Positions 1 through 10,190 of a stretch of 43,192 nt of DNA are shown in pieces. The position numbers were made by a program, and so were the translations under genes. Where the stretch lies: contig JASANZ010002119.1 in NCBI GenBank assembly GCA_030849805.1, positions 5,186 through 48,377 of the forward strand, written 5' to 3'. A model generated the notes under the pieces. That model saw nothing but the letters and a program-made list of their open reading frames with translations, had not been told where the DNA came from and made no database searches. Position 1 is the first letter of the stretch. The number at the start of each line of letters is the position of its first letter. The stretch comes from Sergeia podlipaevii (Eukaryota; Euglenozoa; Kinetoplastea; Trypanosomatida; Trypanosomatidae).

Positions 1-1938
1 CCCCCCCCCCCCCCCCCCGGGCTCCCACACACCAGCCCAAATGTTGCCACGGAAGGACTGTGCTAATGAGCGCTTATCGTTGTTTAGATTCCAAACCGTG
101 CAAACTGGAAGCGCTGCACAAGTTCCTCAGCACATATTTAGTGGAAGAGAGGGAGAAGAAAAAGTGACTTCGGCCATCATGTACATCACCCTTTTGTTGT
201 TGTTGTTATTTTCTTGAAAGAAATCCAGGTAGTTTCCAATACAACAAGGTATGTTTCTAAGTACCACACGATTTTGCTCTTTGATATGCTACCCCCTTTT
301 CAAGATTTATTATGGAATGTGTATCCATTTTTTTTCACCAAAATTGTAGAAGAAAGCAGAAAAATATAAATTCATTGCAAAAGCAAATAGATGTCCCTAT
401 TATACATATTACTGTTGTTGGCAACAAAGAACCCATCGAACTTTTAGACGGTCGTTTCAAGGAACGCTCGCTTTGCTGAATATCCGGGACGGTTTTTAAA
501 ATGGTCTTCAATTATGCCTTTTATATTTATCATGTTGTATGCAAAATAAATGGACAAAATAATTGTGGAGGGTTATTTGTGATCGATGTGCTTATTTGTC
601 GCTTTTTCTACAAAGTCAAGGCTATTTGAGCTGTAGAGCATTATTTCTTTTGGTTATACTCGCATTCCTTTCTCAGTTGTTATGGTATCGTTGATTTATC
701 ATTTAAAAATGTATGTTTCTAATGTTTTGTTCTTTTGTGTTCAATGCACTCCTTTGTTTTATTTTCGATAGTGCTTTTTTTTTTCTTTTCCTTTACTCTC
801 TGCTCGGTTTTTTGAAGAACTTTTGTGGTTTTTGGAGTAACCTCTTTGTTTCATTGGTGACTTAAGCTCTGAGTCTTCTTTGTTTTGAGGTATAGTGGCT
901 TTTTGTTGTTTGTATTTGACATTTTCTATGCTTTATATGATCATTTAAAAAATTGATGTTGATGCAATAACTACTTTCCGCCACGTTGTATCATTTTGTT
1001 GCAACTTGTTGCACTCGCTGTCTTCGGTAGTAGAGGTGTCCGTTCTACAAAGAAAAGTTTTGGAGATTCCATCCTATTTAGAAGGTAAAATTGAGATGTC
1101 ATTCATTAGGCTGATTGGAAACTGTTTTTTGTCGGTGTTGCGAAGAACGGCCCCGAAGTTGGCCATTTCGACTGAGCTAATATACGCATTTTTTACCGAT
1201 GATCATAAGGATTATTCCTCCGTAAATTGTGGTGACTGCAGCCTATAATTGTTTTGATTTTGTTTCGGCGTTGTACGCTGATTTATGGTTGTTTAGGTAT
1301 GGTTTCTGTGCCAAGCACGAAAGTGATAACAAATATTTTGGCATGTCAAAAGTGGTGAACTGAACATCTATTATTGCATTTTGATACAATATTGGGTTGG
1401 ATTTGCTACCTTTTTGATAGTTTTCGATGAGACGTTTGCAATATGCCCTTTATTTTTGCGGATGTTGCTAATATACTCTGTCTCTCGCTTTATTGCATGG
1501 AATGTTGATATACTGTGGGCATTTCGCAAAGTTTTTCGTATAAATTGTGGCTTTACGAAGTCATGAGTGTGTTTCTTTGTTGTTATTACTATTATTTTGA
1601 ACAACGGAATTTTTCTTGGTGTTACTTAAACCGTAGCAACTACAATTTGACTGACGTACGAGATTCATTTTCTTTTGTGTCTGCACTCTCGTGCCTGAAT
1701 ACATATTTGTGAGCCTATGTGGTGATTTTCATGGAACAATATAATGACAGTTAAATCATTTATTATTGTAGGCAGTAACATTTGAACAACGAACGCACAA
1801 ATATAATAGTCATTGCTCTTTGTTCAGCGAACGTGAAATCATAATGTACCAGATTTCCATGAATAAATATAGTTACCCGATTGTTATTATTAGTATTCCA
1901 ATTAGGTTTATTATTGTTCATGTGCTCGTTTGTGTACT
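1..1938. other. AT-rich region without a convincing gene
   Basis: This stretch opens with a run of 18 C and is then AT-rich, with many T-runs on the + strand. Open frames are short (80 codons or fewer), begin at TTG or lack a pyrimidine-tract/AG signal, and resemble no family I know. The part near 1939 leads into the splice signal of the calcium pump gene. The leading poly-C may be a contig-end artefact. I see no tRNA, snRNA or spliced-leader gene here. Confidence 0.6.
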
Positions 1939-1977
1939 GCTACTTTTTTTGTTCTTTTTCCCCTTTTGCTTTTCTAG
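1939..1977 (+). promoter_or_regulatory. pyrimidine tract and candidate trans-splice acceptor for the calcium pump gene
   Basis: A long T/C tract ends in TAG at 1975-1977. No ATG occurs between this AG and 2106, so the first ATG of the processed mRNA would be the pump start. A second AG at 1993-1994 is an alternative. Confidence 0.6.
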
Positions 1978-2105
1978 TTTTCTTTTCTTGAAAGTGGAAG
2001 TTATAACTCGTACTCCTTTGCTGTGAAATAGGATTAAAATACATTTTGATCTCAAACCTGTTGATAAGTGACATACAGAAGCAAAGAAAAAAGCGAGCAG
2101 CCAAC

Positions 2106-5105
2106 ATGTCTCGAGCTCTTCCAACTGATCCTGCTTCCTTGAGTGGAGAGCGCATATGCAGCATGTTAGGAACAAACCGCAACAAGGGCCTCAGTAAGGA
2201 GCAGGTGGAGATGCTGCGAAATGAATTTGGACGTAATGAACTGCCAGAAGAAGCTCCCACACCCTTTTGGAAGCTTGTGGCGGCACAATTTGAGGATATG
2301 TTGGTCCGTATTTTATTAGTGGCAGCTGCCATCAGCTTTTCTATGGCAATGATTGAAAAGGATGCCGCCGACTTTGTAGAGCCATTTATTATATTGCTTA
2401 TTCTCACTATGAACGCCATCGTCGGTGTATGGCAAGAGAACCGCGCTGAGGGTGCCATTAGCGCTTTGAAGGAGTTTATTCCTGCGGAAGCTGTGGTTGT
2501 GCGTGATGAGAACATTTGCACTGTTCATGTGGAAGAACTGGTTCCTGGCGACATTGTGGAGGTTGCTGTTGGCAACCGTGTTCCAGCCGACATTCGCCTA
2601 TTGCAGCTTGAAAGCACTACCTTCCGCGTTGATCAGTCCATTCTTAACGGTGAATCGGAAGAAGCTATCAAAACCCCAGAAGAAATTAAAGGGAAGTGTG
2701 AGCGCTTTCCGGCCAATATGATCTACAGTGGTACTGCTGTGGTTTATGGAAAAGCACGTGGAATTGTTGTCCGTACTGGAAGCTCAACAGAAATTGGTAC
2801 AATTGAGCGTGATGTGCGTGAGCAAAAAGAAATGAAGACACCTCTTCAGCTTAAGCTTGATGAGTTTGGTGTGCTTCTTTCAAAAGTAATTGGTTATATT
2901 TGTCTCTTTGTATTTGCAATAAACATATGCAACTGGTATAGAACACACACACCAACTGAGAACGAGGTGTGGTATGAGCGGTACATTCGCCCCACAGTGC
3001 ATTGCTTGAAGGTTGCCGTGGCGTTGGCTGTTGCCGCAATTCCTGAGGGCCTTCCTGCTGTTGTTACCATATGTCTGGCATTGGGAACGCGACGAATGGC
3101 GAGACACAATGCGATTGTACGAGACCTGCCAAGTGTAGAAACCCTTGGTCGATGCACCGTCATTTGCTCTGACAAAACGGGCACGCTGACCACAAACATG
3201 ATGTCAGTTTTGGAAGTTGTCACTGCACAGGGAAATGAAAAAATTAACAGTTATAAGGTTAAAGACTCCAAGTACAACCCTATTCCTGATGCAGTTTCTT
3301 CAGAAAGGTGCTCGTCGCCGGATGCTGCTGTTGAAATGTTGTCCACAATCGCGGTTCTCTGCAATGATGCGTCACTTCATTATAATTCAGAGTTGGGAGT
3401 TGTGCAGAAGGTGGGCGAAGCCACCGAAGCGGCCTTGTTGGTGATGGCGGAGAAACTGGATCGTGCGCATGATGACCCACCAAATCTTGTTGACAAGTTT
3501 CGTCGCGCGAAGGAAGCCCTGTGGGAAAAAAGGGCAACACTGGAGTTTACAAGATCTCGCAAGTCGATGAGCGTCTGCTGCTCTTCCACTACACAGGCGA
3601 AGCTCGCCAGTCTTTTTGTGAAGGGTGCTCCCGAGGAGTTGCTCCGTCGAAGCAGTCGTGCCATGCTTGCTGATGGACAGATTGTTAACATGGATGCAAA
3701 AATGATACAGACATTTAACAACAGAATGAATATGATGTCCAATAATGAGAATGCACTTCGATGCATAGGGTTTGCATTCAAGCCAGTTGGATCTCTCCCC
3801 ACTCTAAACTTGTCAAATCCGGACAAATTTGATCAAGTGGAAGACGACTTAATATTCGTTGGTATCTGCGGTATGCAGGATCCCCCGCGGAGTGAGGTGT
3901 ACGATGCCATTGAGAAGTGCCGTACAGCAGGCATACGCGTGATTGTAGTCACTGGTGATAAGAAGGAAACTGCCGAAGCAGTATGCCGCAAGATCGGCAT
4001 TCTTCATGGTGACAACACGCAAGGTCTTAGCTATACTGGCTATGAGTTTGATCAGATGTCCAAGACAGAAAAGCGGAAGGCAGTATTGTCAGCAGTGTTG
4101 TTCAGCAGAACTGATCCTTCGCACAAGATGGAGCTTGTGACGCTGCTACAGGAGCAGCGATTGATTTGCGCTATGACTGGAGACGGCGTAAATGATTCTC
4201 CTGCGCTGAAGAAGGCAGATATTGGCATTGCGATGGGATCTGGAACGGAAGTGGCAAAGTCCGCGTGCAAGATGGTGCTCGCAGACGACAATTTTGCTAC
4301 TGTGGTGAAGGCAGTGCGTGAAGGACGCGGTATTTACAATAACACGAAGCAGTTTATTCGCTACCTCATCAGTAGCAACATCGGCGAGGTCGCGTGTGTG
4401 TTGACGACAGGTTTGCTGGGGCTCCCAGAGGCGCTCTCCCCTATTCAACTGTTGTGGGTGAATTTGGTTACGGACGGCCTTCCAGCCACCGCTTTGGGCT
4501 TCAACGCCCCTGATGCAGATATAATGGAACAGCCCCCGCGGAAAGTTGATGAGCCCATCGTGAATGGCTGGTTGTTTGCTCGCTACATGGTGGTCGGCAT
4601 CTATGTGGGTCTTGCCACAGTCGCTGGCTTCCTGTGGTGGTTTCTGGCGCATGGATTCACATTTTCTGATCTTGCATCATTTACCACATGCGTTGATATG
4701 AGCAACCCCAAGTGTCAGGTGCTTGCTAATCCTCAAACCGCACGCGCTATTGCCCTGTCTATTTTGGTGGTAGTAGAAATGCTGAATGCGCTTAATGGAC
4801 TCAGCGAAAATCAGTCGCTTGTGACGACACGGCCGTCCACAAATGTATGGCTCCTTCTTGCCATTGCATCCTCGATCTTTCTTCATCTCTGCATCATGTA
4901 CATTCCGTTTTTTGCCAACATGTTCAGCATTACACCGCTTGGTGTAGATCCTGCTGTTGTGGCGAATGCAAGGCCGTGGAGTGTTGTGATTCCTACAGAT
5001 TTTGAAGACTGGAAGACCGTACTTGTTTTCAGCATTCCAATCATTTTTGTGGATGAAATACTGAAAGTGATTTCGCGGCGTGTCTCGCGCCATAAGGGGC
5101 AGTAA
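2106..5105 (+). CDS. SERCA-type P-type Ca2+-transporting ATPase
   Basis: This is a P2A calcium pump that moves cytosolic Ca2+ into the ER (or acidocalcisome-related stores) at the cost of ATP. The 999-residue product matches SERCA length. Visible landmarks are the phosphorylation motif DKTGTLT with Asp356, the TM4 calcium-site motif PEGLP with Glu314, the nucleotide-domain KGAPEE, the hinge TGDGVNDSPALK, TM5 SSNIGEV, TM6 NLVTDGLPA and the TM8 Glu in VVVEMLNAL. All calcium-coordinating positions recognisable by eye are present. The actuator loop reads NGES (Asn181) instead of the usual TGES. The frame is open upstream to a TTG at 2046, but 2106 is the first ATG after the splice signal. The tail is basic (RRVSRHKGQ). 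Identification is secure; the exact compartment is inferred from the family. Confidence 0.97.
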   Translation: MSRALPTDPASLSGERICSMLGTNRNKGLSKEQVEMLRNEFGRNELPEEAPTPFWKLVAAQFEDMLVRILLVAAAISFSMAMIEKDAADFVEPFIILLILTMNAIVGVWQENRAEGAISALKEFIPAEAVVVRDENICTVHVEELVPGDIVEVAVGNRVPADIRLLQLESTTFRVDQSILNGESEEAIKTPEEIKGKCERFPANMIYSGTAVVYGKARGIVVRTGSSTEIGTIERDVREQKEMKTPLQLKLDEFGVLLSKVIGYICLFVFAINICNWYRTHTPTENEVWYERYIRPTVHCLKVAVALAVAAIPEGLPAVVTICLALGTRRMARHNAIVRDLPSVETLGRCTVICSDKTGTLTTNMMSVLEVVTAQGNEKINSYKVKDSKYNPIPDAVSSERCSSPDAAVEMLSTIAVLCNDASLHYNSELGVVQKVGEATEAALLVMAEKLDRAHDDPPNLVDKFRRAKEALWEKRATLEFTRSRKSMSVCCSSTTQAKLASLFVKGAPEELLRRSSRAMLADGQIVNMDAKMIQTFNNRMNMMSNNENALRCIGFAFKPVGSLPTLNLSNPDKFDQVEDDLIFVGICGMQDPPRSEVYDAIEKCRTAGIRVIVVTGDKKETAEAVCRKIGILHGDNTQGLSYTGYEFDQMSKTEKRKAVLSAVLFSRTDPSHKMELVTLLQEQRLICAMTGDGVNDSPALKKADIGIAMGSGTEVAKSACKMVLADDNFATVVKAVREGRGIYNNTKQFIRYLISSNIGEVACVLTTGLLGLPEALSPIQLLWVNLVTDGLPATALGFNAPDADIMEQPPRKVDEPIVNGWLFARYMVVGIYVGLATVAGFLWWFLAHGFTFSDLASFTTCVDMSNPKCQVLANPQTARAIALSILVVVEMLNALNGLSENQSLVTTRPSTNVWLLLAIASSIFLHLCIMYIPFFANMFSITPLGVDPAVVANARPWSVVIPTDFEDWKTVLVFSIPIIFVDEILKVISRRVSRHKGQ

Positions 5106-5499
5106 AGTGATGAAAAGAAACAGTAATGGGAAGTGAGTATTAGAAATTGAGTAAATAAAGAGAAAAAGTGACTTATGTTAGCATCTTTATATATCATTTG
5201 GTTGAATGCATGTAATTGTTGTTCTAAGCTGCCTTTTGGAACTGCGATGAAGCTTGAATCCGCAGCGAATCCAAATATGAAACTAATGATCCTTATTAAG
5301 TGGATATGTTGGTTACTTTTTTTTTGTGTCGTCATATGCACTGCAGTGAGGTGCATCTTTCTTTTCTACGATTACCTCATGATTTTTTTTTGTTTTTCTT
5401 ATTTGCTTGTAATATTTTTCCCCTGATTTCTTTTGCATGAAGGCCCAGATTGAAGAATACATACCCGGGCATAGTCACTTCATAAGCAGTTTATATTTT
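5106..5499. other. intergenic spacer and probable 3' UTR of the pump gene
   Basis: This spacer is AT-rich with T-runs. It contains a small CACTGCAGTG palindrome near 5339. An apparent frame at 5175 is hydrophobic low-complexity sequence without splice support. I see no gene. Confidence 0.5.
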
Positions 5500-5524
5500 C
5501 ACTTCTTGCTTCTTCTTTTTCTAG
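5500..5524 (+). promoter_or_regulatory. pyrimidine tract and candidate trans-splice acceptor for the PDE-like gene
   Basis: A CTTCTTTTTCTAG-type acceptor has its AG at 5523-5524. No ATG lies between it and 5771. The resulting 5' UTR of about 246 nt would include the AT dinucleotide run at 5610-5634. Confidence 0.55.
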
Positions 5525-5609
5525 CAACCTTTGACCTAGCATTCACCTGTACGCACGCGTACATCTATTATTAGTACCACTATTATTATTATTATTTATA
5601 TTTGCATAC

Positions 5610-5634
5610 ATATATATATATATATATATATATA
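5610..5634. repeat. (AT)12 microsatellite
   Basis: This is an uninterrupted AT/TA dinucleotide run that falls within the inferred 5' UTR of the PDE-like gene. Confidence 0.9.
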
Positions 5635-5770
5635 GAAAAGTTTATACTAGTGGGCACCGACGCACATTTCTGTCACCGTCTTTAAAAAGGGAAAAAAAAA
5701 ACTGCTTGAAACAAGGAAAGCAACAGAAAAGAGAGAACAAATTTGAGTTTATAGACAAAAGTCATTTACA

Positions 5771-8359
5771 ATGTCGTCACAGCTACCACAGATCCCCTCT
5801 TCAAAGCTTGCCAAACCTGCAGGTGCTGCAACTCAGCCTCGCAGCAGTAAAAGGTCAAGTCAGGTGGAAGCACTTCAGGCATTGGCAGCAGATGGTGTTC
5901 TTCCGGGTGATGTGCGCAGCAAGTTGCAGGCCATTGTAAACGAGCTACAGGAGGACAGGAAGCGATCTGCGCGTGGGAACACACTGCCTCTGTCGAGCCG
6001 GAGTGGAGGTGAGGGCAGTGGAGATACTAGCTGCATCAGCGCTAGAGGGGGGAATGCCACGCGGCAGCTATTTATTGACATGGTCAGCGGCAATGCACCA
6101 TTTCGCCACGCACTCCAACTGGCCGCCTCTCGCTCGTCCATCCGGGCTGCGGACTATGATATTGCCGCATCGCGGTTTCAGGCGAGCCGCAGTTCGCCCA
6201 GGACGTTCATAAAGCGCTCATCTCCTGCTCTCCAGGATCCTGCGGAGACGTTTGCCATCATGAACAAGGTCATGTTTGAGACACTACAGTATGTGGAGGA
6301 AGTGGCAGAAATGGAGTTTGACATTAATGATGTGAAGGAGAACGATGGCAGCACGATGATTGATCGCGAAAGATTGTTTCTCTCTGTGTGCTGCAGTGTG
6401 TTTGCCAATTTTGCCCTCTGCACCACGCTGGACCTTGATATTCGTAAGCTTGTCGCATTTATCGGAAACATATTCAATTGTTACAACGACTCGAATCCAT
6501 TTCACACAGCTATGCACGCAGCTGACTCGTTACAAATGCTTTCACTCTTCTTTCGTGAGCCTGCGGTCAATTTTCTTTTTACCGATGAAGAAATTTTGCT
6601 GTGCTTTTTGGCGGTGCTTGCTGTTGACGTGGCTCACCCTGGTATGCACGACAGTTCTCTTTCACAACTCAATCATTCTCTTGTCACGGTTTTTGGCGAC
6701 ATAGCTACTTCGCAGCATGCGGGTTTGTTAGTTTTCATGCATGAACTGCTTCACGACGACAACTTCTTTTTTCCTGAGACAGCTTCTGCTGATCACATAG
6801 GCACCCGATTGCTAGTGCGTGAGTCTCTTTACGATGTCGTCGCCTGCACAGTACCGAGGTTGAGGCCATACTTGCTGTCTGAGCTAAAGCGCATTGCCAC
6901 CGCACGTACTGTGTGCCACGATGATGTGGCACGACTTATGTCAGCCTTTGTGGTACTGGCAACAAATGCCTTTGCATTTAGACGCACACGACAGTGTGTT
7001 GCCATGGGCATGCGTATGAGCCAGGAGCTGCGGCGGGAAGCCGAGGAGATGAAGCGTCGAAGCTTGCCCTGCTTTATCCCTCACAGCGATCAGCTGGGGG
7101 ATACATGCACAATCATCACAGAGTACTGCAGTGTCGTGGTGAAGCAGTTGGCGGATGCCGTGCGCGCGCTAGTGCCCAGTGACCTGTACGATAATCTTGA
7201 ACGGAGTATCGACCCTAGCTCAGCAGAGCTCTCCTCTAGTGTCTCAGCGCAGCAACAACATCAGCATCACAGACAATCGCACCAGAGTAACCACGGGAGT
7301 GCGAGCGGGGAGTCAATGAATGAAGAGGATGAAGATGAAGAAGGTGCACCACGGTCAAATGAGTGGTCGGAGGCATCCAGCGCTCTAGTAGTGGATATCC
7401 TCAAGAAGACTGCCACCCACGCCAACAGTCTTGATCGCAAAGCTTCCAAGCGCGCTATTCTCAACGCTTCACCCCCACGGAACAACGTGGTAAGTGGTGG
7501 CGCGGCTGGTGTTCCTGTTATCAATCTTCTTCCACACAGCATAGGCAGCAGCGGTGGTAACAGCAGTAACCACAGCAACTGTGTATCCTCGGTTGACTGG
7601 CGAACTTGTGGAACACCAAACGCCTCACCTTCTTCTACGGGCACCGCACCTAGCGCAAACTTTCCACTCAGCCTCGGAACTTCCATGGTTGAGCTTGAGA
7701 GCCCACACTCCCCATCAAGTATGGTAGCACCTGGCGCTGTTTCGCTGTCTTTTGGTGGATTGACTATGAGCAGCGCATTCGCTACCCCGGCCCCAACTAC
7801 CAGTCGCTCCGAGCACTACTTTTCCTTTTTACGTCTCTATGACAAGTGTGAAAGCGAAAATCAATCATGGCGTGCCTTCTGTGGACAGCTTCTGTTTCTA
7901 GCTGTACAACTTGAGCCGCGGTACATCGCCACGTACGCACGAGAAGCATTTGGTGATGAGGCAGAACTCAACTGCGAAAGGTGCGGAGAGATGGCGGCGC
8001 ACATTATGCAAACGGAAGAGGCACCTTCCACCGCTGAGGCAATCATCGGAAGTAATGCGAGTCCAGCAGGCTCCCCGCGGCACGTTGGTGAGGAGGTGAT
8101 TTTTCACACCGATGGATTTATACTGTACTTGATGGATATGTACTGCAAGCGGGAAGCTCTTGCGCTCGCTGCTCTCCCATCAGCTGATACTCTCCCGGCA
8201 GAAAATGAAAGCAGTAGTAGCACACTCCCGCCAAGCGGAGCTGACACACCTCCTGCACCGTCGCGTCTTGATTCTACGCCACTGCCAGACTCACCTCTTC
8301 GCCTTCCTATAAATACCGACACTAGCAGTGCTTTTGCTGACACAAGTTATGGTCACTAG
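5771..8359 (+). CDS. cyclic-nucleotide phosphodiesterase-fold protein, probably catalytically impaired
   Basis: The 862-residue protein carries a class I PDE-like catalytic fold at about residues 165-470. The HxxxH signature is present in NPFHTAMHAAD (His245, His249), and a Gln in the purine-clamp position is plausible (Gln441). However, the usual HDVDHPG motif reads VDVAHPG (residues 285-291), so the metal-ligand His is Val285 and the second Asp is Ala288. The DxSN region reads LATN, with Leu396 where the last metal-ligand Asp is expected. Hydrolysis of cAMP is therefore doubtful. An N-terminal region of low complexity precedes the domain. After it come a Gln/His-rich stretch (about 494-510), acidic and Ser-rich linkers, and a second helical block (about 685-785). 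No GAF or FYVE domain is seen. The start ATG is the first after the splice signal. The fold is fairly sure; the loss of activity is inferred. Confidence 0.85.
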   Translation: MSSQLPQIPSSKLAKPAGAATQPRSSKRSSQVEALQALAADGVLPGDVRSKLQAIVNELQEDRKRSARGNTLPLSSRSGGEGSGDTSCISARGGNATRQLFIDMVSGNAPFRHALQLAASRSSIRAADYDIAASRFQASRSSPRTFIKRSSPALQDPAETFAIMNKVMFETLQYVEEVAEMEFDINDVKENDGSTMIDRERLFLSVCCSVFANFALCTTLDLDIRKLVAFIGNIFNCYNDSNPFHTAMHAADSLQMLSLFFREPAVNFLFTDEEILLCFLAVLAVDVAHPGMHDSSLSQLNHSLVTVFGDIATSQHAGLLVFMHELLHDDNFFFPETASADHIGTRLLVRESLYDVVACTVPRLRPYLLSELKRIATARTVCHDDVARLMSAFVVLATNAFAFRRTRQCVAMGMRMSQELRREAEEMKRRSLPCFIPHSDQLGDTCTIITEYCSVVVKQLADAVRALVPSDLYDNLERSIDPSSAELSSSVSAQQQHQHHRQSHQSNHGSASGESMNEEDEDEEGAPRSNEWSEASSALVVDILKKTATHANSLDRKASKRAILNASPPRNNVVSGGAAGVPVINLLPHSIGSSGGNSSNHSNCVSSVDWRTCGTPNASPSSTGTAPSANFPLSLGTSMVELESPHSPSSMVAPGAVSLSFGGLTMSSAFATPAPTTSRSEHYFSFLRLYDKCESENQSWRAFCGQLLFLAVQLEPRYIATYAREAFGDEAELNCERCGEMAAHIMQTEEAPSTAEAIIGSNASPAGSPRHVGEEVIFHTDGFILYLMDMYCKREALALAALPSADTLPAENESSSSTLPPSGADTPPAPSRLDSTPLPDSPLRLPINTDTSSAFADTSYGH

Positions 8360-9086
8360 CTGAAGACAGTAGAATGGCGTTGGTAGAGGAATGAAGTGAC
8401 AGTGCAAAGAGGGGAGAGAGATCTGTTTTATTTTTAGATATTGAATGCTGTTTGCTTTCCAGCAGCCTTGTCTTTAGTTGACTTTGAGGGTTTTGATGAA
8501 GTTTGTAGCCATTTCTTCGGCTTGCTATCTGTCCCTCCATGCATACGTCAATGGCTCCCCTTAAGCTCCTTTGCTTAACCTCAATCTAGTTTGAAAATAT
8601 ATATATAATGAAATTTGCTGCGCACTTATACACATAAATCGCTCTCTTTGGTGACTGCCAAAAGGTTGAGGACAGGGGGAACGAATACAGAGAGGCATCC
8701 TCGTTTTCACCGCCACCACTATAGAGGAATGATACATTGATTGAGGATTTTTTTATTTAGCTGTTTGAATGTCTATGTATTTAGTCTATCTCCAACAGTA
8801 ATAAAAAGTCTGGTCACCGCAAGCGCGAAAACGAGGAAATTGCATATGAGGATGAGCAAGGGCGAAACTTTTTTTTTATGAAAATGCAGTGAGGGTAAGT
8901 TTGTGTTTATTTTTTAAGTAAAGCAAACGAAAAGGTAGTCAGGTCACTTCCCCCCCCCCCTCCAATTTACACAAACAAATATGTATGCAAGTTGCAGATG
9001 TAAAGCGTATCGAATGGTGCTGACAGCGGCATGTATATCAACTGAGATATGCACAATGCACTTGTCTTTTTTATTGCTTTTAACTG
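8360..9086. other. intergenic spacer
   Basis: This spacer holds AT-rich sequence with T-runs and a poly-C run of 10-12 around 8950-8962. No coding or structural RNA signal was recognised. Confidence 0.5.
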
Positions 9087-9165
9087 TTTTTTTTCCCCCT
9101 CAATCTACTGCATTTGCTTCTTTTGCTTTTTGAAGCTTTTTTTTTTCAAACAACTCTTTTGGTAG
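9087..9165 (+). promoter_or_regulatory. pyrimidine tract with two candidate splice acceptors
   Basis: A long T/C-rich stretch is followed by AG at 9134-9135 and again at 9164-9165. There is no ATG between either AG and 9254, which supports the small ORF there as a real gene. Confidence 0.5.
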
Positions 9166-9253
9166 TGGAAATTTTTTTAAAGAGCAAGTCCAGGTGGTGT
9201 AGTAATAGCGTATCTGCTCAGTGCGGGTTTTGCTTTTCTTCGAACTGAAAGCA

Positions 9254-9463
9254 ATGGGCCCACGTATTACGGGATTTTTAGATGGCTGCTTAGTCACTGC
9301 TTTAGTCGGTGCTATTTTGCTTCAATATGACATTCTTCGCAAGAATGACCTTACAAACAAAAAGATCGATGATATGCTAGTCCAAGCGGACATTCTTCGA
9401 GACCGATTCTCAACAGTGCAGTCAGCCTTTCGGCTGTTAGAGAATTCAACTACAATCAGGTGA
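9254..9463 (+). CDS. small single-pass membrane protein, function unknown
   Basis: The 69-residue product has a short N-terminus (MGPRITGFLDG), one hydrophobic segment (about residues 9-22, CLVTALVGAILL) and a charged helical tail. The tail holds two similar DILR-containing stretches (YDILRKND and ADILRDRF). The DNA encoding the first includes a 7-bp inverted repeat at 9331-9347. The gene is supported by its ATG being the first after a strong pyrimidine tract and by protein-like composition unlike the flanking spacer. The family is not recognised. Size and topology would suit a small subunit of a membrane complex, but that is only a guess. Confidence 0.55.
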   Translation: MGPRITGFLDGCLVTALVGAILLQYDILRKNDLTNKKIDDMLVQADILRDRFSTVQSAFRLLENSTTIR

Positions 9464-10160
9464 ATCTTTATATGTTTTGCGTAGCACGCACTCTCATTAA
9501 AAAAAAAAAACCGTGAGCGAGGGGAGGGAAAACAGAGATGTATTGTTTGTTGCCTGTTGTTATTTTTATTGCCGCAGTATACGGTTGTAATGTAGGATTA
9601 TCTTCAACCTCACTTCTTTTTTTCCTCCTTTCTTCAGGGAAGGTGCTGCTTTTCATCGGTTACATTTCTTCTTATTTCCCTCATCATTTGTTACTATTAC
9701 TGTTGCTCATTGCTCTTTAGGAGACCAGTTCGTTTCTAGAAAGATAAGCATATCATCGACGTACACAAAACAAAATCATTTTTTTTTGTTGTTGCTGTTG
9801 ACCTTTTCAAGAAGAGGCGAACAACTGATATTAAAGTGGCTTTGCGAAACACAGGCATCAGTGAACAGCCATTTGGAATATATATTTTCACTTTGCTTAC
9901 GACTACTACAAAAGGTTAAAGGTTTTAGAAAAAAAAAATTACATTGTCAGTAAAAGAGAACTGCGCACGTTGACATCTCATTTTACGGGTACGTATTTAC
10001 ACTTTCAAGCATTCATATCCTACGACCGAAAGGGAGTGAAAGACGCTGAGATAAGAAGGGGAAAAAGAGGTACAAAAGCTATACGCACTTCCAAAACGTT
10101 ACAGACATATATATTCAAGCAGCGCAGAAGAAGCTCCTGGACGACCATCGGCGGTAGTGT
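9464..10160. other. intergenic spacer
   Basis: This spacer is mixed AT-rich DNA with T- and A-runs. A hydrophobic frame at 9538-9720 begins at an ATG but reads as translated low-complexity pyrimidine sequence. No ATG occurs between about 9812 and 10191, so any acceptor in that interval leads to the same start for the CCCH gene. Confidence 0.5.
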
Positions 10161-10183
10161 GTGCTCTTTTTTCAATTTTATAG
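10161..10183 (+). promoter_or_regulatory. candidate trans-splice acceptor close to the CCCH gene start
   Basis: A short T/C tract ends in TAG with the AG at 10182-10183. This leaves only 7 nt before the ATG at 10191. Upstream AGs are possible alternatives. Confidence 0.4.
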
Positions 10184-10190
10184 CCTATTC

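Noticed and set aside
1006..1248. 80-codon frame in the left spacer
   Set aside because: It begins at TTG, has no clear splice signal and shows no family resemblance.
2046..2105. Upstream extension of the calcium pump frame
   Set aside because: The extension begins at TTG. No ATG is present before 2106, so it is treated as 5' UTR.
9331..9347. 7-bp inverted repeat with 3-nt loop (CATTCTT/AAGAATG)
   Set aside because: It lies inside the small membrane protein gene and is explained by its coding sequence. It is short enough to occur by chance.
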